From: Halobacteriales archaeon QS_5_70_15
GTDB lineage: Archaea; Halobacteriota; Halobacteria; Halobacteriales; Haloarculaceae
Assembly (NCBI GenBank): GCA_003022005.1
Contig: PXRQ01000063.1
Coordinates: 3,034-33,959, forward strand
Length of the DNA stretch: 30,926 bases
Direction: 5' to 3'
This document shows, one piece after another, positions 23,453 through 30,502 of this stretch; position 1 is the stretch's first letter, and each line of letters opens with the position of its first letter. The notes beneath the pieces were generated by a model. It was not told the DNA's origin, ran no database searches, and saw only the letters and a list, made by a program, of their open reading frames with translations. The position numbers and the translations under genes are program-made.

Positions 23453-23959
23453 CTACCGAGCGGGAGCCGTCTCCGAACCCTCCGAGGGGGATTCGTACAC
23501 TTCGCCCCGTCGTTCCCGTTCGCCCAGCCACATGCCGAGCGTGAGGCCCCAGACGACGTGGTCGACGTGGAACACGACGCCGTGCTCGTCCTCGAGGTCG
23601 CGGTCCAGCACCCGGGCGAAGATGACCCAGTCACCGAACACCGCGAGGACGACGCCGTAGAGCGCGCCGGAGAGGAGTGCGGTCGTCTCTGTTCCCAGCG
23701 GGGAGTGCCGATCGACGTACGGGAAGACGGACCCGAGGATGCCACCGGCGGTCGAGCCGTACGACAGGTGGAGCACGAACCCCTGTTTCCTGTACGCCTC
23801 CGCCGGTCCGCCACCGAGGTACTGGGCCCAGAACTCCGACGGCGGCGGGAGCGCCCTGAAGATCCGGACCCGGAACAGCGTCATGACGACGGTCGCCACG
23901 AAACCCCCGACCCCGCCACGGAGCGCGGAGGCGAACGGCCCGCTATCCTCCCCGGTCAT
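23453..23959 (-). CDS. Hypothetical membrane protein (168 aa)
   Basis: A 168-residue protein with three or four hydrophobic segments rich in glycine: GVGGFVATVVMTLFRVRIF, LSYGSTAGGILGSVFPYV, LLSGALYGVVLAVFGDWVIF and HVVWGLTLGMWLGERE. The short FRALPPPSEFWAQYLGG loop after helix 1 and the internal GxxxG spacing resemble the YagU/DUF1440-like and DUF6789-like membrane proteins, but this is from memory and not certain. The ATG at 23957-23959 (MTGEDSGPFASALRG) was chosen because the frame further upstream is Arg/Cys-rich. It is convergent with the S66 peptidase gene, with 133 bases between stops. Confidence 0.65.
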   Translation of the reverse strand: MTGEDSGPFASALRGGVGGFVATVVMTLFRVRIFRALPPPSEFWAQYLGGGPAEAYRKQGFVLHLSYGSTAGGILGSVFPYVDRHSPLGTETTALLSGALYGVVLAVFGDWVIFARVLDRDLEDEHGVVFHVDHVVWGLTLGMWLGERERRGEVYESPSEGSETAPAR

Positions 23960-24548
23960 CGTGTGGAGGTGACGGCACCGGCAGGTCCGCATTCGGTGGG
24001 CGGCCCGTCCGTCCCCGACCCCGGTACGTCTAATGCGGACGACACTCGTGCCGGGAACGCGAGCGGGCGTCGCGGTGCAGGGGCCGCGCATCGACCCCGG
24101 CCGGCCGATCGATTCCCTCGCCGCCGTCCGGAAGGCCGTCGTCGTAGCGTTCTGAAGATAGCTGGTGGACGTGATACCGGAAACCGGCTATTGCTGGTGC
24201 CTGCGACTGCAACGGTCAGCCGCCGCCGGACTGGTCGTGCTCGGCGGTCGCCGCGGTCGGCGGCCGTCGCGGTCGGCGACTGTCGTAGCGTCCGTGTCAC
24301 CCCGTTCCCTCCGGTCGCCATCGTGGCAGGGACGGGACCGAGGGAGCGACCTGCTGACGGGGCCGTTTCGAGCCCGTGAGGCCGGGTCTCGAGCCGGTGG
24401 CGGCGCTCACGGTCCGGCTGACCCCCGTCTCGGGGTCCAGGACCCGATGACGACCGCGGTCGCTCCCGGCAGTGCAACCGAGAAACGAGCCCGGGGCGTG
24501 AACCGGTCGTCGAGGGGTCTGGATCAAGGAGAGCGGTGTCGGGGAGTG
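23960..24548. other. Gene-poor stretch (589 bp) with a possible 40-aa ORF
   Basis: No gene of normal size is supported on either strand. On the plus strand 24033-24155 opens a 40-codon ORF (MRTTLVPGTRAGVAVQ, ending AAVRKAVVVAF) with mostly G/C third positions, but it has no TATA box or ribosome site and could be the tail of a lost gene. Around 24236-24290 there are short GGTCGGCG/GGTCGCCG repeats that could fold. The stretch ends at the third palindromic repeat. Confidence 0.35.
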
Positions 24549-24629
24549 ATACGGTCGTGCGTAGTCTTTTACCGGCGATATCCGACCCTGTCCGGGTTAT
24601 CGCCGGTAAATCGTTACGCACGACCGTAT
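24549..24629. repeat. Dispersed palindromic repeat, copy 3 (81 bp)
   Basis: The most symmetrical copy. The outer arms ATACGGTCGTGCGTA / TACGCACGACCGTAT are 15 bp and perfect; a 4-by-4 internal mismatch follows; then TTTACCGGCGATA / TATCGCCGGTAAA is 13 bp and perfect, closing on a short CC/GG-rich centre. A transcript from either strand would form a hairpin of about 28 pairs. It lies 127 bases past the stop of the PRC-barrel-like gene. Confidence 0.95.
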
Positions 24630-24755
24630 GAGGCGGTGGAAACGACCGGGTCGGAGGGTGCGTGCTACGACGAGCGCGTCGCTCTCACCCACTCGTGTAC
24701 TGAAAAATCCGGAACGCGGCCCGTCGCCCCGATCCGAGGGCCGGAGACCGGCTGG

Positions 24756-24998
24756 TCAGTACTGGCGCAGGTAGACCCGATCGTCGTCCCTCCGGTCGAC
24801 GTGCTCGTCGCTGAGCTCGTGCTCGTCGTGGTTGTCGTCCCAGCCGAGCATCTCTTTGACCTTGTCGGTGAGGCTCTCGTCATCCTCGTGGCGCCTGACC
24901 CTCGCGCGTTTCTCGTCTTCGACTCGGTGGATCCTGCCCACTCGGGTCCCGTCGGGCGTTACGACGTCCTTGTCGCGGTCGTCATCTCTAAATGGCAT
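24756..24998 (-). CDS. PRC-barrel-like small acidic protein
   Basis: An 80-residue, highly acidic protein. VVTPDGTRVGRIHRVEDEK fits the first strands of a PRC barrel (a conserved x-DG-x-x-VG-x-I/V pattern). The segment DESLTDKVKEMLGWDDN, with its DKxKxxLGW core, and the final DDDRVYLRQY complete the pattern seen in short haloarchaeal PRC-barrel proteins. Function is unknown; PRC barrels often bind RNA or partner proteins. The ATG at 24996-24998 was chosen because MPFRDDDRDKDVV precedes the first strand directly; the frame upstream is not protein-like. No clear TATA box is seen. Confidence 0.65.
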   Translation of the reverse strand: MPFRDDDRDKDVVTPDGTRVGRIHRVEDEKRARVRRHEDDESLTDKVKEMLGWDDNHDEHELSDEHVDRRDDDRVYLRQY

Positions 24999-25346
24999 TG
25001 CGTTCGGGTGGAGGGACGCTTCGGGCGAGTGACTGGTGCTTGCCACTGCAGGGCGAGGTTACGCGGTTCGGAACACGTTCCGCGGGGCCGGGGAACCGCT
25101 GGCGGTGTCGCCTCGGCAGTTCCGACCCTGGCACGTCCGTCGCTCAGATCGGGGCGGCCCCGGGCCGCGTGACGGTGGCGACTCCGCCGTCCTACCGTTC
25201 GCAGCGACTCGCTCGCCGGGGGAAGTGTCGTGCAGGTCGCCGGTCACCGCTCCGAGCCGACGGGGTTGGGAGAACGACCATCCGACGGTAGGTCGCGGTC
25301 GGGACCCCGTGGCGGTGTCGCCGGTCGGCCGGTAGCGTGCCCCGGG

Positions 25347-25502
25347 TCAGGTGTCCTCGACGAGGCCGTCCTCGAGGTACGCGACGGCACAGTCGGGCGA
25401 ACAGAAACGGCTGTCGAACGCCATGTTGGTCTGGTGGTGCGTGAGATGGATGTAGTCGCCCTCGTCGTCGATCCCGGCCCCGCATCGGTCACAGGCTGCC
25501 AT
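25347..25502 (-). CDS. Small zinc-finger protein (51 aa, treble-clef-like)
   Basis: A 51-residue protein with two Cys pairs: MAACDRCGAGIDDEGDYIHL and DSRFCSPDCAVAYLEDG, giving CxxC and CxxxC about 27 residues apart. The second pair followed by a short helix (CAVAYLEDGL) looks like a treble clef or TRASH-type finger. Such micro-proteins are common in haloarchaea, and several are thought to act in regulation. CTTAGAC stands about 20-25 bases upstream of the ATG at 25500-25502. It is one of two complete zinc micro-proteins and one remnant in about 700 bp. Confidence 0.65.
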   Translation of the reverse strand: MAACDRCGAGIDDEGDYIHLTHHQTNMAFDSRFCSPDCAVAYLEDGLVEDT

Positions 25503-25596
25503 TCGCCCGCGTCTAAGGCCGCCACCCTGGAGGAGGTTTCCCTCGGTTCTGGGGGAGGGGCCCGCCGGAACCCGACGGGACGAGGGACGGCCGGTA

Positions 25597-25764
25597 TCAC
25601 TCGATCCGCATCGGCCTGAAGTCGGCTCCCCCACATCGGCACGTCCCATCGGTCCCGATGGCGTGCCAGTCCCCCCCGTGGCGGCGAACGGGGTAGACTG
25701 CCCCACAACTGGCGCATCGTCCGAGGCCGCTCGGCGTCACGGGAGTCGCGATGTTCTCGCCCAT
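25597..25764 (-). CDS. Small zinc-ribbon protein (55 aa)
   Basis: A 55-residue ORF reading MGENIATPVTPSGLGRCASC, then GAVYPVRRHGGDWHAIG and TDGTCRCGGADFRPMRIE. The CASC and CRC pairs form a zinc ribbon with the strands between them (VYPVRR, WHAIG). The ribbon ends in strand-like FRPMRIE, a common pattern in small haloarchaeal zinc proteins. The ATG is the only in-frame start and lies 29 bases from a set of phased AGTTA repeats. It is on the same strand as the next zinc-finger gene with 94 bases between them, so both might be co-transcribed. Confidence 0.6.
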   Translation of the reverse strand: MGENIATPVTPSGLGRCASCGAVYPVRRHGGDWHAIGTDGTCRCGGADFRPMRIE

Positions 25765-25792
25765 CGACCTTCTATTGAGAGGGGAGAATCTT

Positions 25793-25820
25793 AGTTACGT
25801 TTGAGTTAAACTCCCAGTTA
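25793..25820. promoter_or_regulatory. Three helically phased AGTTA repeats
   Basis: AGTTA starts at 25793, 25804 and 25816, spaced 11 and 12 bases, about one helical turn. GTTT-GAGTT-AAAC is nested among them. The array lies upstream of the minus-strand zinc-ribbon gene in unusually AT-rich DNA. It looks like a regulator-binding array or an upstream promoter element. Confidence 0.45.
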
Positions 25821-25937
25821 CTCGTTCCACGGGTCTCCGGGGAATCCGCGGTGAAAACCCCCGACGCAGTCCGTTCTCGGACGCCTCGGACCGGACAGTA
25901 GCAGGTTCGAAACGGGTGAAACAGTCCGCAACGATCA

Positions 25938-26012
25938 GAATTCATCGAAGACGACTGGAAGAGCCGGGAGGACTCGGCGGAGTGCCCACACTGTGGCGAG
26001 CCGCTGGAATGA
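25938..26012 (+). pseudogene. C-terminal remnant of a small zinc-ribbon gene
   Basis: The frame reads EFIEDDWKSREDSAECPHCG followed by EPLE and a TGA. It is a convincing zinc-ribbon tail (CPHCGEPLE), but no ATG or GTG opens it: an in-frame TGA precedes it by some 24 bases and no first Cys pair is found. The 170 bases between it and the AGTTA array have no coding character. It is probably what is left of a small gene after deletion. Confidence 0.5.
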
Positions 26013-26046
26013 GTGCGCTCTCCGGGACGGGCCGCCGCTGTCCGGG

Positions 26047-27732
26047 TCAGTAGCTCCGTCGCAAGACTTCCGCCCCCGCGTCGTCATGCACGATGATCGT
26101 ATCACCGTCGTTGTTCCAAATTGCGCTGTCCGAACCCCAGTAGAGCTCGGTGGCCGTGTCAGTGCCACTCCCGGTGTAGAGCGTCACCTGCTGCCCGGGG
26201 TCGAGGCTGAATCCGTCTGGCACGGTGTAGGTGTGATCCGCCTCGTCCTTGACCGTCCACCCGGACAGATCCAGGGAACTACTCCCGGTGTTTTCGAAGA
26301 CGATGTACTCGTCATTCTCGTTCTCGTGATCGTTCCTCTTAGCATCCGCGTGAATCTCGGCGACGACGAGTGACGTGCTCTCGTCACCGCTCCCACTGTC
26401 ATCAGGCGTCGGTGTCGACGTGGGTGTTGGCGTCGGCGTCGGTGTCGACGTGGGTGTTGGCGTCGACGTGGGTGTCGACGTGGGTGTTGGCATCGACGTG
26501 GGTGTCGACGTGGGTGTCGGCGTAGGAGTCGACGTCGGTGTCGGCGTAGGAGTCGACGTCGGTGTCGGCGTAGAGGTCGTGACCTCTCGGCAGGACCACA
26601 CGCGCCGCTGCTGGCGTTGCGCACTCGACTCGGCACTATAGAACCGATCGGCCTGCAAGAACGAGGAGTCGTATACCCGCGCGAATCCGTCAGCGACGAG
26701 TTGGTAATTGACATTCTCACCGTCATGGATGACATAGACCAAGAGACGGCCGTAGGACCCCCGGCGATCGGTTTGTTCGTCGAACCGGAGCGTGATATCC
26801 TCGCCCTCAAGACGGTCGGTCACGTGCGTACTCGCTCGCTCGCCATACCGGCGGAGACAGTCCGCCCCCGCCTGGTTGTTCGGAACACCCTCGAACTCCT
26901 CGGGCGTGTTCTCGGCGTGGACTTCCGGGGTATCGACGCCGATCAGCCGCAGGGTGTCAACCGTTCCGTCCTCGAAGCGGACTTCAACTGTATCGCCGTC
27001 GACGACCCGCGTTACCGTTGCCGGGGGCGCTCCAGTCCGGGACGGCGTTGCCGTGGGCGTCGGCGTCGAAGTCGGTGGTGGGGTCTCGGCCGACTTCTGA
27101 GCTGGTGTCGACTCCTCAGAAGTACTTGCGGTTGTTGTCGGTGTATTCGTTGCTCGGGCAGTCCCCGTTGCAGTCGGAGCCAGCGTAACTGTCGCTGTCG
27201 GGGTCGGCTCGGGTGTGGCCACGGAGTCGGCGATAGAGACGGTCGTCTGCACCGAAGCGATGCGGTTATCAGACGTGCCGTCCGCATCAAAGAGCGTCAC
27301 GTTGATCGTTACCTCCCGACCGGCGTAGCTCGCCAATCGTGCGGTCGGGATGGGCACCGAATACTGGCCGTCCGGATCCGGTGTGACTTCCGCCGTCTCG
27401 GTGAGGCGCTCCACATTGAGCCGGATAACGAAGAACGGATCGCCGTCACTCCCGATATCGCTCGATGGGAGTGACGTATTCCCGCGAACGAGGAGGGCGA
27501 ACGATTGGTAGGCGCCCCCACTGGTCCGCGTGGTGTTCACGAGCGAGAGTTGCAACCGGGCTGAATCTTCGGCTTCGGGCTGGGGAGTGTCGGTGTTCGG
27601 AGGCGTAGGGGTGTCGGTACTTGACGGCGTAGGGGTGTCGGTGCCGGCCGGTGGTGTCGTCTCAACGCTACTCCCCGTACAGCCTGCCGTGACGAGGAGG
27701 AACACGAGGACGATTGGGAACAGCCGCACCAT
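26047..27732 (-). CDS. Lipoprotein with thermonuclease (SNase-like) and lamin-tail domains
   Basis: A 561-residue surface protein. It starts with a signal peptide and lipobox (VLVFLLVTAGCTGSS; Cys18), then a Thr/Pro stalk, a beta-rich domain (about 55-165), a second stalk, and an SNase domain (about 237-375). The SNase motifs are VVDGDTVEVRFEDG, LRLIGVDTPEVH (catalytic-type Arg and Asp) and FDEQTDRRGSYGRLLVYV (Glu and Arg). A third TP-repeat stalk (about 385-442) leads to a C-terminal lamin-tail domain (VVAEIHADAKRND, YIVFENTGSSSLDLSGW, YTGSGTD). It probably degrades extracellular nucleic acid. TATTTATC (27764-27771) is the TATA box. Codons end in A or T more often than in neighbours, which may point to acquisition. 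Confidence 0.9.
   Translation of the reverse strand: MVRLFPIVLVFLLVTAGCTGSSVETTPPAGTDTPTPSSTDTPTPPNTDTPQPEAEDSARLQLSLVNTTRTSGGAYQSFALLVRGNTSLPSSDIGSDGDPFFVIRLNVERLTETAEVTPDPDGQYSVPIPTARLASYAGREVTINVTLFDADGTSDNRIASVQTTVSIADSVATPEPTPTATVTLAPTATGTARATNTPTTTASTSEESTPAQKSAETPPPTSTPTPTATPSRTGAPPATVTRVVDGDTVEVRFEDGTVDTLRLIGVDTPEVHAENTPEEFEGVPNNQAGADCLRRYGERASTHVTDRLEGEDITLRFDEQTDRRGSYGRLLVYVIHDGENVNYQLVADGFARVYDSSFLQADRFYSAESSAQRQQRRVWSCREVTTSTPTPTSTPTPTPTSTPTPTPTSTPTSMPTPTSTPTSTPTPTSTPTPTPTPTSTPTPDDSGSGDESTSLVVAEIHADAKRNDHENENDEYIVFENTGSSSLDLSGWTVKDEADHTYTVPDGFSLDPGQQVTLYTGSGTDTATELYWGSDSAIWNNDGDTIIVHDDAGAEVLRRSY
26403..26576 (-). repeat. In-frame minisatellite coding the Thr-Pro stalk
   Basis: About 174 bases made of 6-bp Thr-Pro/Thr-Ser units arranged in higher-order 12-, 18- and 30-bp repeats (GTCGACGTGGGTGTTGGC recurs on the plus strand). 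All units are multiples of three, so copy-number change would alter stalk length without breaking the reading frame. Confidence 0.8.
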
Positions 27733-27772
27733 GAGGACTCTCCCGAAGTATTCTACCACAATTGATAAATAG

Positions 27773-28048
27773 GTTTGGAAGCACGGGGAGCCTCTCTGGA
27801 GGTCCACGCCCCTCGGCGCGGGACGCGTACTGGAGCCGCTCGGCCAGGGTGTGCCTGGGACCGACCTCCCCGAGGACGTCAGCGATGTCCCGCAATCGGA
27901 CCTGGGCGTCCGGATCAACTCGCCCACGGAGTTTGCGCTCGTGACGATGGGACGGTCGTGCCACTCAACGCAATTGGCGTGGGGCGACAACTGAGACCCA
28001 TTCGCGGGCTCCCGGGGACATAGCCGAGAGTGGGGCCGGCGAACGAAG
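27773..28048 (-). pseudogene. Possible coding remnant upstream of the thermonuclease gene
   Basis: On the minus strand about 27836-27946 reads RKLRGRVDPDAQVRLRDIAD followed by VLGEVGPRHTLAERLQYASR, which has good codon use and protein-like helices, but no start codon close by and no recognisable end. It passes into the thermonuclease promoter. It may be a fragment of a regulator or replication gene. The rest of this stretch shows nothing firm. Confidence 0.3.
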
Positions 28049-28180
28049 TCAGCGGGGGCAGAAGGACTGAGTCGGGGCATTTTCACGTGGTCTGTTTTCG
28101 CGGATGGCGAAGGCGAATCGTGACGCGTCCCCGACACCGTCTAGTGAGACCGTCTCGCCGTGGCGGATATCGAACACCAC
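28049..28180 (-). CDS. Possible small protein (43 aa)
   Basis: From GTG 28178-28180 the minus strand reads VVFDIRHGETVSLDGVGDAS, then RFAFAIRENRPRENAP and TQSFCPR to a TGA. The sequence is protein-like (a short beta-hairpin GETVSLDGVGD), but the start is weak: the only AT-rich patch (ACATAAATAG) is about 10 bases from the GTG, closer than usual. It lies past the 3' end of the tRNA gene. It could be a small gene or a remnant; no family is recognised. Confidence 0.3.
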   Translation of the reverse strand: MVFDIRHGETVSLDGVGDASRFAFAIRENRPRENAPTQSFCPR

Positions 28181-28207
28181 TGCGGCTATTTATGTATTCA
28201 AACCGCG

Positions 28208-28226
28208 AAAGGGCGTTGAACCCTTT
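28208..28226 (-). terminator. Hairpin just past the tRNA 3' end
   Basis: On the minus strand AAAGGG-TTCAACG-CCCTTT is a 6-bp stem with a 7-base loop, about 7 bases after the last tRNA base. It may help end or process the tRNA transcript, but no T-run follows. Confidence 0.35.
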
Positions 28227-28232
28227 TATGTA

Positions 28233-28367
28233 TGCCCGGGGCGGGCTCCGAACCCGCGATCTCCGCATGACCCAGGTTCGAGGCGTGGCGTGCCTCGGGG
28301 GTCGCGGTGGACGCCGTGTCTCTGAACCCTATGAGTGCGGCGCTATGTCCAACTAAGCCACCCGGGC
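28233..28367 (-). tRNA. Elongator tRNA-Met (CAT) with a 61-nt intron
   Basis: The minus strand folds as a full tRNA. The acceptor stem is GCCCGGG/CCCGGGC with A73, the D arm is GCTTAGTTGGACATAGC, the anticodon stem is CCGCA/TGCGG with loop CTCATA, and the T arm is GCGGG-TTCGGAG-CCCGC. The anticodon is CAT. An insert of about 61 bases (28269-28329) sits after position 37, the usual archaeal site; GGTTC/GAACC near its ends can form the central helix of a bulge-helix-bulge cut by the splicing endonuclease. Haloferax volcanii elongator tRNA-Met is known to carry an intron at this place. Initiator tRNA is unlikely because the first acceptor pair and D arm differ. CCA is not encoded. TTTAAG (28394-28399) is the TATA box. 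Confidence 0.92.
28269..28329 (-). other. tRNA-Met intron
   Basis: Boundaries are inferred from the tRNA fold (after base 37, before base 38) and may be off by one or two bases. The insert begins GGGTTC and ends near GAACCTGGGTC, and contains a G/C-rich hairpin in its middle (CGAGGCACGCCACGCCTCG). Confidence 0.75.
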
Positions 28368-28393
28368 GCGTTTGCCCGTACCCCGGTCGCGTG

Positions 28394-28399
28394 CTTAAA
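28394..28399 (-). promoter_or_regulatory. TATA box of the tRNA-Met gene
   Basis: TTTAAG on the minus strand, about 30 bases before the first tRNA base at 28367. Confidence 0.6.
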
Positions 28400-28549
28400 C
28401 CCTCTCATATCGGCCGACGCCGTCGGGCCGGGACGGGGGGAACCGAGCGGCGCCGGCACGGGAGGGCGGAGTGCGACGTGGCGACGGCGGAGCGGACACG
28501 CGACGTGTCCACCTTCGGTTTTATTGGCGGGCGGAGTCAGCGTTGGTGC

Positions 28550-29638
28550 ATGGAGTGCCCGGACCTCGTACAGTCGCGCCTCGAGGACGAGCGGGTCGTC
28601 AGTCGGGTCGACCTGGGGGGCGGCGACGCCGTGCTCGTGACCCCGAGTCGGACGCTCGTCTACCGCGCCGAGGGCCTGCTCAGCGACGAGTCCGTCTCCG
28701 CGTACCCCCACGACGTCGAGCGGATCGAGTTCCGGAGCGGCCGCCGCAAGACGACGTTCCGGCTGGCCTACGTGGACGGCGTGAAGGACTTCACCGTTCC
28801 GTCGGGAAGTACCCACGAGGTGCTGGTTCCGGTGCTGTCGGGGGTCTTCCGGACCGCGGGGGTCATCGAGGCCGACGAGACGGTCCGGGGAGCCCACCGG
28901 TTCAGCGAACTCACGCTGGTCGTGACCGACCGACGGGTGGTGAAACACGTCGGCGGCGCCGTCTGGGACGAGGAGTTCGAGGTCACCCGATACGCGGACC
29001 TCACCGGGCTCGGGTTCGAGGAGGGCTCGGTCGCCACGGAGGTCTCCCTCGAAGTGGACGGCTACCCACAGCGGGTGAAGGTCCCCAACGAACACGCGGG
29101 GACCGTCCGCCGGACGATACAGGAGGCGGCCTTCGAGTTCCACGGCGTCTCCTCGCTGTCCGAACTCGAGGCCGCCGTCGCCGACGAGGACGGCGGGGAC
29201 GAGGAGCGGTCGAGCGGCGACGTCCTCGAGGAGAGCGGGTTCACCGAACTCCTGAGCGACCGGTCGGAGAGCGACGACGAGGGGGACGAGGAGCGCGCGG
29301 CCGCGGAGGCGTCCGCGACGACCGCCGACGAGACGAGCGAAGAGGCCGCCGCCGACCCGTTCGAGACGGACGACCAGGGGGGCGGAACCGTCCTCGATCC
29401 GGCGCCTTCGGGAACGACCGGGGGAACGGACCCGGGGAACGTCCCGTCCGAGGGGACCGGCGCCACCGGTGACGTCGACGGGCCGGACGTCAGGGAACCG
29501 AACGCGGGGGAGGTTCCGCCCAGGGTGAACGAACGACTCGACGAGCTCACCGCGGCCGTCGAGCGGCAGAACGAACTGCTCGAACACCAGGGCGAGGTCA
29601 TCCAGCGGCTGATCGAGGAGCTACGACGGGGACGCTGA
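28550..29638 (+). CDS. Conserved haloarchaeal protein with PH-like N-terminal repeats and C-terminal coiled coil
   Basis: A 362-residue, very acidic protein. The N-terminal half holds two similar beta-rich units: DAVLVTPSRTLVYRAEGLLS with VERIEFRSGRRKTTFRLAY, and LTLVVTDRRVVKHVGGAVWD with YADLTGLGFEEGSVATEV. These resemble PH-like domains of the kind in bacterial SHOCT or short PH proteins. The middle (about residues 215-320) is low-complexity and acidic. The last 35 residues (RVNERLDELTAAVERQNELL, IQRLIEELRRGR) are a coiled coil, so it is probably an oligomer. I recall a domain family of unknown function with this layout in haloarchaea. TTTTATTGG lies 32 bases before the ATG, so the gene looks leaderless. 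It is divergent from the tRNA. Confidence 0.75.
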   Translation: MECPDLVQSRLEDERVVSRVDLGGGDAVLVTPSRTLVYRAEGLLSDESVSAYPHDVERIEFRSGRRKTTFRLAYVDGVKDFTVPSGSTHEVLVPVLSGVFRTAGVIEADETVRGAHRFSELTLVVTDRRVVKHVGGAVWDEEFEVTRYADLTGLGFEEGSVATEVSLEVDGYPQRVKVPNEHAGTVRRTIQEAAFEFHGVSSLSELEAAVADEDGGDEERSSGDVLEESGFTELLSDRSESDDEGDEERAAAEASATTADETSEEAAADPFETDDQGGGTVLDPAPSGTTGGTDPGNVPSEGTGATGDVDGPDVREPNAGEVPPRVNERLDELTAAVERQNELLEHQGEVIQRLIEELRRGR

Positions 29639-29910
29639 GGACCGTCCCCGTGAAGGACCGGGAGTCACCGCCGACGCCCGAAGGGGGACGCGCCGGAACC
29701 CGTCGGCTCCCGTCCGAACGGATCGAACCGTCCCCGTGCCGACGACGCCGACACCGTCGACGTCAGGAACACCGACGCCACTGTTCCCGGCCGGTGACGA
29801 AGGCGCGCGTACCGCCGGCGACCGTCGGGACCGAGACCGCCGTGAGACGCGACCGAATCGACGAGTAACAGCCCGCCCGAGCGGCCGGACGGTGTACGGG
29901 GGACCCGGGG
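29639..29910. other. Gap of 272 bp, no gene supported
   Basis: A GTG at 29735 opens VPTTPTPSTSGTPTPLFPAG on the plus strand, a Thr/Pro run like the stalk of a surface protein, but it runs on into an Arg-rich frame antisense to the next gene. It may be a fragment of a stalk; otherwise I see nothing here. Confidence 0.35.
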
Positions 29911-30270
29911 TCAGCGGCCGCGGAGGCGGTCCAGGAACGCCCGCAGTCGAGCGACGGCACGCCGGAGGGTCGACCCGGCCGTCGGCGGACCGGCCGGAGA
30001 CTCCGTGTCGTCCAGTCGGAGGAGCCACACGTTCGCCGACCGGCCCGACGCGAGGTCGCCCCTCCCCGGCCGCTCGACGCCGTAGCCGAACCGGGTCGCC
30101 GTCCGCCGCCACCGCTCGCGGAAGTCGGCGTCCGGTTCGAGCTCGACGACCACCGTTCGGAACCCGTCGCGGCTGAAGTTCACCTCGCGGACGTCGTCCT
30201 CGTCCCGGAGCCGTTCGACGAGTTCCCGCCGAGCGGCCACCCCGTCGCCGTTCCTGTCGATGTCTCCCAT
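29911..30270 (-). CDS. Hypothetical protein (119 aa)
   Basis: A 119-residue protein with GDGVAARRELVERLRDEDDV, REVNFSRDGFRTVVVELEPD, then FRERWRRTATRFGYGVERPG and a C-terminal basic helix (RRAVARLRAFLDRLRGR). The first 85 residues look like an alpha/beta fold; the end is an amphipathic Arg-rich helix that could bind membrane or nucleic acid. The start is ATG at 30268-30270. The nearest AT-rich patch (TTGTTAG, about 30349-30355) is 80 bases upstream, so a leader would be present. No family recognised. Confidence 0.55.
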   Translation of the reverse strand: MGDIDRNGDGVAARRELVERLRDEDDVREVNFSRDGFRTVVVELEPDADFRERWRRTATRFGYGVERPGRGDLASGRSANVWLLRLDDTESPAGPPTAGSTLRRAVARLRAFLDRLRGR

Positions 30271-30502
30271 CCCGTCCCCCGTGACTGGAGCCGCGCCACC
30301 GCCCGGGCCGCACCCGGTCCCCAGTACCGTCTCGTGTTACCGGAGCGACTAACAACTGACGACCGGTGCGAACGTTCCCGCCCATCCACCGTGGGGACCG
30401 TGTGTGGGACAGGCCGGACTGCTCGCTCCGCGACGTCCCTGAAACGCCTGTGAGCGGCACTCGAACGCGGGGCGGTCCCCCGGAGCGGTCGCCGGAACCT
30501 CG

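Noticed and set aside
24236..24290. A structured RNA built from GGTCGGCG repeats
   Set aside because: Only short imperfect repeats in GC-rich DNA; no consistent stem could be drawn by eye.
26403..26576. CRISPR-like regular repeats
   Set aside because: Units are only 6-30 bp with no unique spacers, and they encode an in-frame Thr-Pro stalk.
28233..28367. tRNA pseudogene because of the interrupted anticodon loop
   Set aside because: The insert is at the standard archaeal intron site and its ends can form the splicing motif; all stems of the tRNA pair.
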